From positions 1 to 9,212 of the forward strand of contig JACQHI010000017.1 in the NCBI GenBank assembly GCA_016199105.1: a stretch of DNA of 9,212 bases, read 5' to 3'. This document shows, piece by piece, positions 6,732 to 9,212 of this stretch; the first letter of the stretch is position 1, and every line of letters starts with the position of its first letter. The notes beneath the pieces were generated by a model. It ran no database searches. It saw only the letters and a list, made by a program, of their open reading frames with translations, and was not told where the DNA came from. Origin of the DNA: Lentisphaerota bacterium. GTDB lineage: Bacteria > Verrucomicrobiota > Kiritimatiellia > JAAZAB01. The translations under genes and the position numbers were made by a program.

Positions 6732-7517
6732 TCACGACCGACGGAAACGGACCGGCGGGCCGCCGGGAAATTCAAACGCCTTGAGCGATTCATATTCGTT
6801 TCGACGCCAGTCCTCGATCATTCCGGGATGCGTCATCAGCAGCCCGTTTCCGGACTCCATGCAATGCGCGAACCGGGAAAGAAAACGGGGATAGTCGCGC
6901 CAGCGCCGGAAATCGTAAATGCCGCCGAAGCCGTCATTGGTGGCCAGCCCGGCCACCCGCAGGCGGGTCCGCAGGGTCTGCCCAAACCCGGCGATGCTCC
7001 AGCATTTCCAGAAGGCCACGCCCTGGCGCACGATCTTGGCCAGCGGCATGAATGAGTTCCGGATATAGGGCTGATCGGCCACGGGCAGACGGGCGGCAAA
7101 CTCGACCACGAGATCCCTCACGACGGGCAACTGGTGGACATGCCGGTGCCCGTCGATGAAATCCGGCGGGAACCCGAACCGCTCGACAAACTGCCCATAT
7201 TGGTCGGTCAGGCTTCCGGCAACGGCCTCGCGATCCAACCGCCCCAGCAGGGAGGCCCACAGAAGCGAACGGAAGCGCGCATCGGTGTCGCGGGCAACGG
7301 AAGTTTCACGCCCGGACACCCCCGGCGGCGCCAGCAGGAGATGCAGTCCCAAATCAATCCGATCGCGGAACGCCCGCAGGGCCCGCACCGACGCGGCATC
7401 ACAGCCGGGAAGCGTGATCATGCAGGAGACCGCTGTCAGACGCCGGCGCTCCACCAGATCCAGGATGGCCCGGTTGACATCCTCGGACAACCCGAAATCG
7501 TCGCCACAAACGATCAT
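6732..7517 (-). CDS. YdjC/ChbG family carbohydrate deacetylase
   Basis: This is a 261-residue cytoplasmic protein of the YdjC/ChbG family, metal-dependent enzymes that remove N-acetyl groups from sugars such as chitooligosaccharides. The first strand ends in the GDDFGLS motif (D6 and D7). H59 lies in LGLHLLL and H124 in DGHRHVHQLP; D7, H59 and H124 correspond to the family's Asp-His-His metal site. NDGFGGIYDF (194-203) and MTHPG (228-232) are further family motifs. Length is normal. The start at 7517 places GDDFG at residue 5, as expected, and AAGGA precedes it at 4-5 bases, almost touching the stop of the glycosyltransferase gene 9 bases upstream, so translation is probably coupled. Substrate is unknown; the neighbour suggests a sugar on a lipid carrier or surface glycan rather than dietary chitin. 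The family also includes HpnK, found in hopanoid gene clusters, but no other hopanoid gene is here. Confidence 0.9.
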   Translation of the reverse strand: MIVCGDDFGLSEDVNRAILDLVERRRLTAVSCMITLPGCDAASVRALRAFRDRIDLGLHLLLAPPGVSGRETSVARDTDARFRSLLWASLLGRLDREAVAGSLTDQYGQFVERFGFPPDFIDGHRHVHQLPVVRDLVVEFAARLPVADQPYIRNSFMPLAKIVRQGVAFWKCWSIAGFGQTLRTRLRVAGLATNDGFGGIYDFRRWRDYPRFLSRFAHCMESGNGLLMTHPGMIEDWRRNEYESLKAFEFPGGPPVRFRRS

Positions 7518-7526
7518 AGAATCCTT

Positions 7527-9149
7527 TCAGGGACGGGGCGGATAGGAAACCCGGAAATACAGGGGATGATAATCCCGCATCATCCGCGCCGACAATGTCG
7601 GGTCCTCGAACGTCCACAGCTCGCATCGCCGTTGACAAAACTCCGCCCGGATCGGAACGGTTTGAATCGTCTGCATGAAGGGTTTGCCGAAACGAGCCTC
7701 CAGGCGATTCCACGTGTCATGCCCGTAGCCCTTGCAGATCAGCCAGGCCGTCTTCCGGTTCATGTTGTCTTCGCCGATGGCGCCATAGGTCCGTACGTAC
7801 TGCCAGGGAAACGGCTCGACAGGAAGCGTCTCGTCGGACAAGAACCGCAAGAGGTAGGCATCCCAATAACCGGTCAGAATGACCGCGTGATGGCTCTTCA
7901 GTTCGGGGATCACGGCGTGAATGGCGAGGTTGAGATCGCGCTCCTCGTTCCGGGCCTTCGTCAACTGCCTCTCCCATTCCCGGGCGGAAAAGGCCAGCAC
8001 CATCGCGGCCAAGGCCAGCGGCAGAAGCCAGCGCGGTCCCGCCGGCACCGCAAATCGCGAGAAAAGCCAGACCATTCCCACAAAAGTCTGGAGACAATAG
8101 CGGATGGCGGAGCTGTCGACCGCCAGTGTGGGCACGCACATCATGACGATCATGATCAGGCTGGAGCCCGCCACCCAGGCGATATCCAGAGCCGACACGT
8201 CCTTTCTCCTGCGGAGCGCGAACCACAGGAACCCCGCCGCCGCGGCGGCGCTCCAGAGGATGGCGAGCGCGGAAACGACCGGATCCTGGCGATGGATGCC
8301 GAGCATCTTGGAATAAATTCCTCCCTCCACAAAAAAAACACTTAGGGCATGGGCAACATCCTTGCCGGTCGCCATGATGAGGTCGGTGACATACGCATAC
8401 GGCCATGTGGGAGCCCTGAAAATGTTGTGCAAGAGCATGGGGACATACCCGGCAAATCCGCCCAGCAGGAAAGCGGTGAAGACAAGACACCGCCCCTTGA
8501 CGGACGCGACGGACCACGTCCGCACGAACAACAGCGGCGCCATCACCAGGCCATACAGGAAGACCTGCGGCCGCGAAATCAGGGCCAATGTAGTGGCCAG
8601 TCCGAACATCAGCCAGGCACCCTGCCGAAGCCGGGCGTTCGCGGCCAGCCCCTCCTCGATGCGGGCAGCCGAATAAAACAGTATGCCCAATACAAACAGG
8701 CTCATTTCGATGGAGGAGTTTTCCGCCAGCACAAAGAGAAAGCGGCTTGAACTGGCGATGAGAAGGCAAAAAATGAGGGCCGCCGGCCAACGCGGCCGGC
8801 CCGTCCGCCGCTGGACCCGAAGGAAACTTTCAAAAAGCAGCCATAGGCCGGCCAGCGAGAGGAGAGTTCCGGCGATCCGCAGCACCAGCATCGGAGTCGC
8901 GGTCTCCGGCATCACCCAGCGGACAAGGGCATACACGTACGGCGTGATGGAAAAGAGGTAATTCTGGCCATACGCCAGCGTAGTCCAATAACCGTCGCGC
9001 AGGATGTGATTGCCCATCAGGCCGAAAATGACCGTGTCTGAATTCAAATTCCAACAGGGAAACCGCACCAGGATGGCGCCGAACACGCTCGTCAACGCGA
9101 GAATGAGCAGTCGTGGCGCCCAACGCTCTTTGAAGTTATTGTTCGGCAT
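7527..9149 (-). CDS. GT-C type integral membrane glycosyltransferase, putative
   Basis: This is a 540-residue polytopic membrane protein. Hydrophobic segments lie near residues 12-29, 85-108, 122-140, 146-163, 178-195, 197-211, 220-240, 290-312, 322-342, 345-365 and 372-388. A soluble domain of about 150 residues follows (390-540). The first outer loop holds NSDTVIFGLMGNHILRDG and YGQNYLFSITPYVYA, which resemble the loop of GT39/PMT-like GT-C enzymes, where an acidic residue (here D38) is catalytic. Such enzymes transfer a sugar from a polyprenyl-phosphate donor on the periplasmic face. The downstream deacetylase (9-base gap) supports a shared glycan or glycolipid pathway. The ATG at 9149 begins the first membrane segment properly and the next Met is residue 45, but no ribosome binding site is visible before it. 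The 63 bases from 9150 to the window edge show no convincing promoter. Specificity cannot be read from sequence, and the family match is weaker than for the other genes. Confidence 0.75.
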   Translation of the reverse strand: MPNNNFKERWAPRLLILALTSVFGAILVRFPCWNLNSDTVIFGLMGNHILRDGYWTTLAYGQNYLFSITPYVYALVRWVMPETATPMLVLRIAGTLLSLAGLWLLFESFLRVQRRTGRPRWPAALIFCLLIASSSRFLFVLAENSSIEMSLFVLGILFYSAARIEEGLAANARLRQGAWLMFGLATTLALISRPQVFLYGLVMAPLLFVRTWSVASVKGRCLVFTAFLLGGFAGYVPMLLHNIFRAPTWPYAYVTDLIMATGKDVAHALSVFFVEGGIYSKMLGIHRQDPVVSALAILWSAAAAAGFLWFALRRRKDVSALDIAWVAGSSLIMIVMMCVPTLAVDSSAIRYCLQTFVGMVWLFSRFAVPAGPRWLLPLALAAMVLAFSAREWERQLTKARNEERDLNLAIHAVIPELKSHHAVILTGYWDAYLLRFLSDETLPVEPFPWQYVRTYGAIGEDNMNRKTAWLICKGYGHDTWNRLEARFGKPFMQTIQTVPIRAEFCQRRCELWTFEDPTLSARMMRDYHPLYFRVSYPPRP

Positions 9150-9212
9150 TGAATTGTTGTAACAGCTTAGGTATGGTAGAAGTTTCTCAACTGTTTGATC
9201 CGCCGGCCGCCG

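Noticed and set aside
7134..8345. Open frame of 403 codons on the plus strand opposite the deacetylase and glycosyltransferase genes
   Set aside because: Antisense shadow with low-complexity, Gly-Arg-His-rich composition and no domain; the minus-strand genes have clear motifs.

Overview
The window is GC-rich bacterial chromosome with tightly packed genes. The gene set suggests a Gram-negative from the PVC group (Kiritimatiellota, Lentisphaerota or Verrucomicrobiota-like). It includes a two-domain M16 peptidase, a DUF1844 protein, a FapA/DUF342 protein next to a lone receiver, and an N-terminally extended ROK protein. This placement is an inference from family content and base composition; there is no rRNA or marker gene to confirm it. 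I see no tRNA, CRISPR array, transposase or phage gene.

Plus strand (1-2763): the 3' part of a large M16 zinc peptidase gene runs in from the left edge. Its last 38 bases overlap a small DUF1844 gene, which has a strong ribosome binding site inside the peptidase gene. This pair meets the minus-strand genes tail to tail, with only 4 bases between stop codons.

Minus strand, in order of transcription from the right: a GT-C-type membrane glycosyltransferase (9149-7527); a YdjC/ChbG-type carbohydrate deacetylase (7517-6732), 9 bases after it; a 255-base intergenic region; a ROK-family sugar kinase-like protein (6476-5070); an unassigned 88-residue protein (5048-4782); a single-domain response regulator (4675-4262); and a FapA-family protein (4207-2768). 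The glycosyltransferase and deacetylase probably act together on a lipid-linked or cell-surface glycan. The response regulator and FapA-family protein look like a second functional pair.

The most interesting part is the intergenic region 6477-6731. It holds a good sigma70-like promoter just after the deacetylase gene. It also holds a roughly 105-base nested palindromic element that would lie in the long 5' leader of the ROK gene. The main stem pairs fully, with one G-U, only in RNA of the ROK sense strand. Two copies of one short arm compete for a single partner. It could be a dispersed REP-like repeat, a structured leader, or both. No complete novel multi-gene system is evident.
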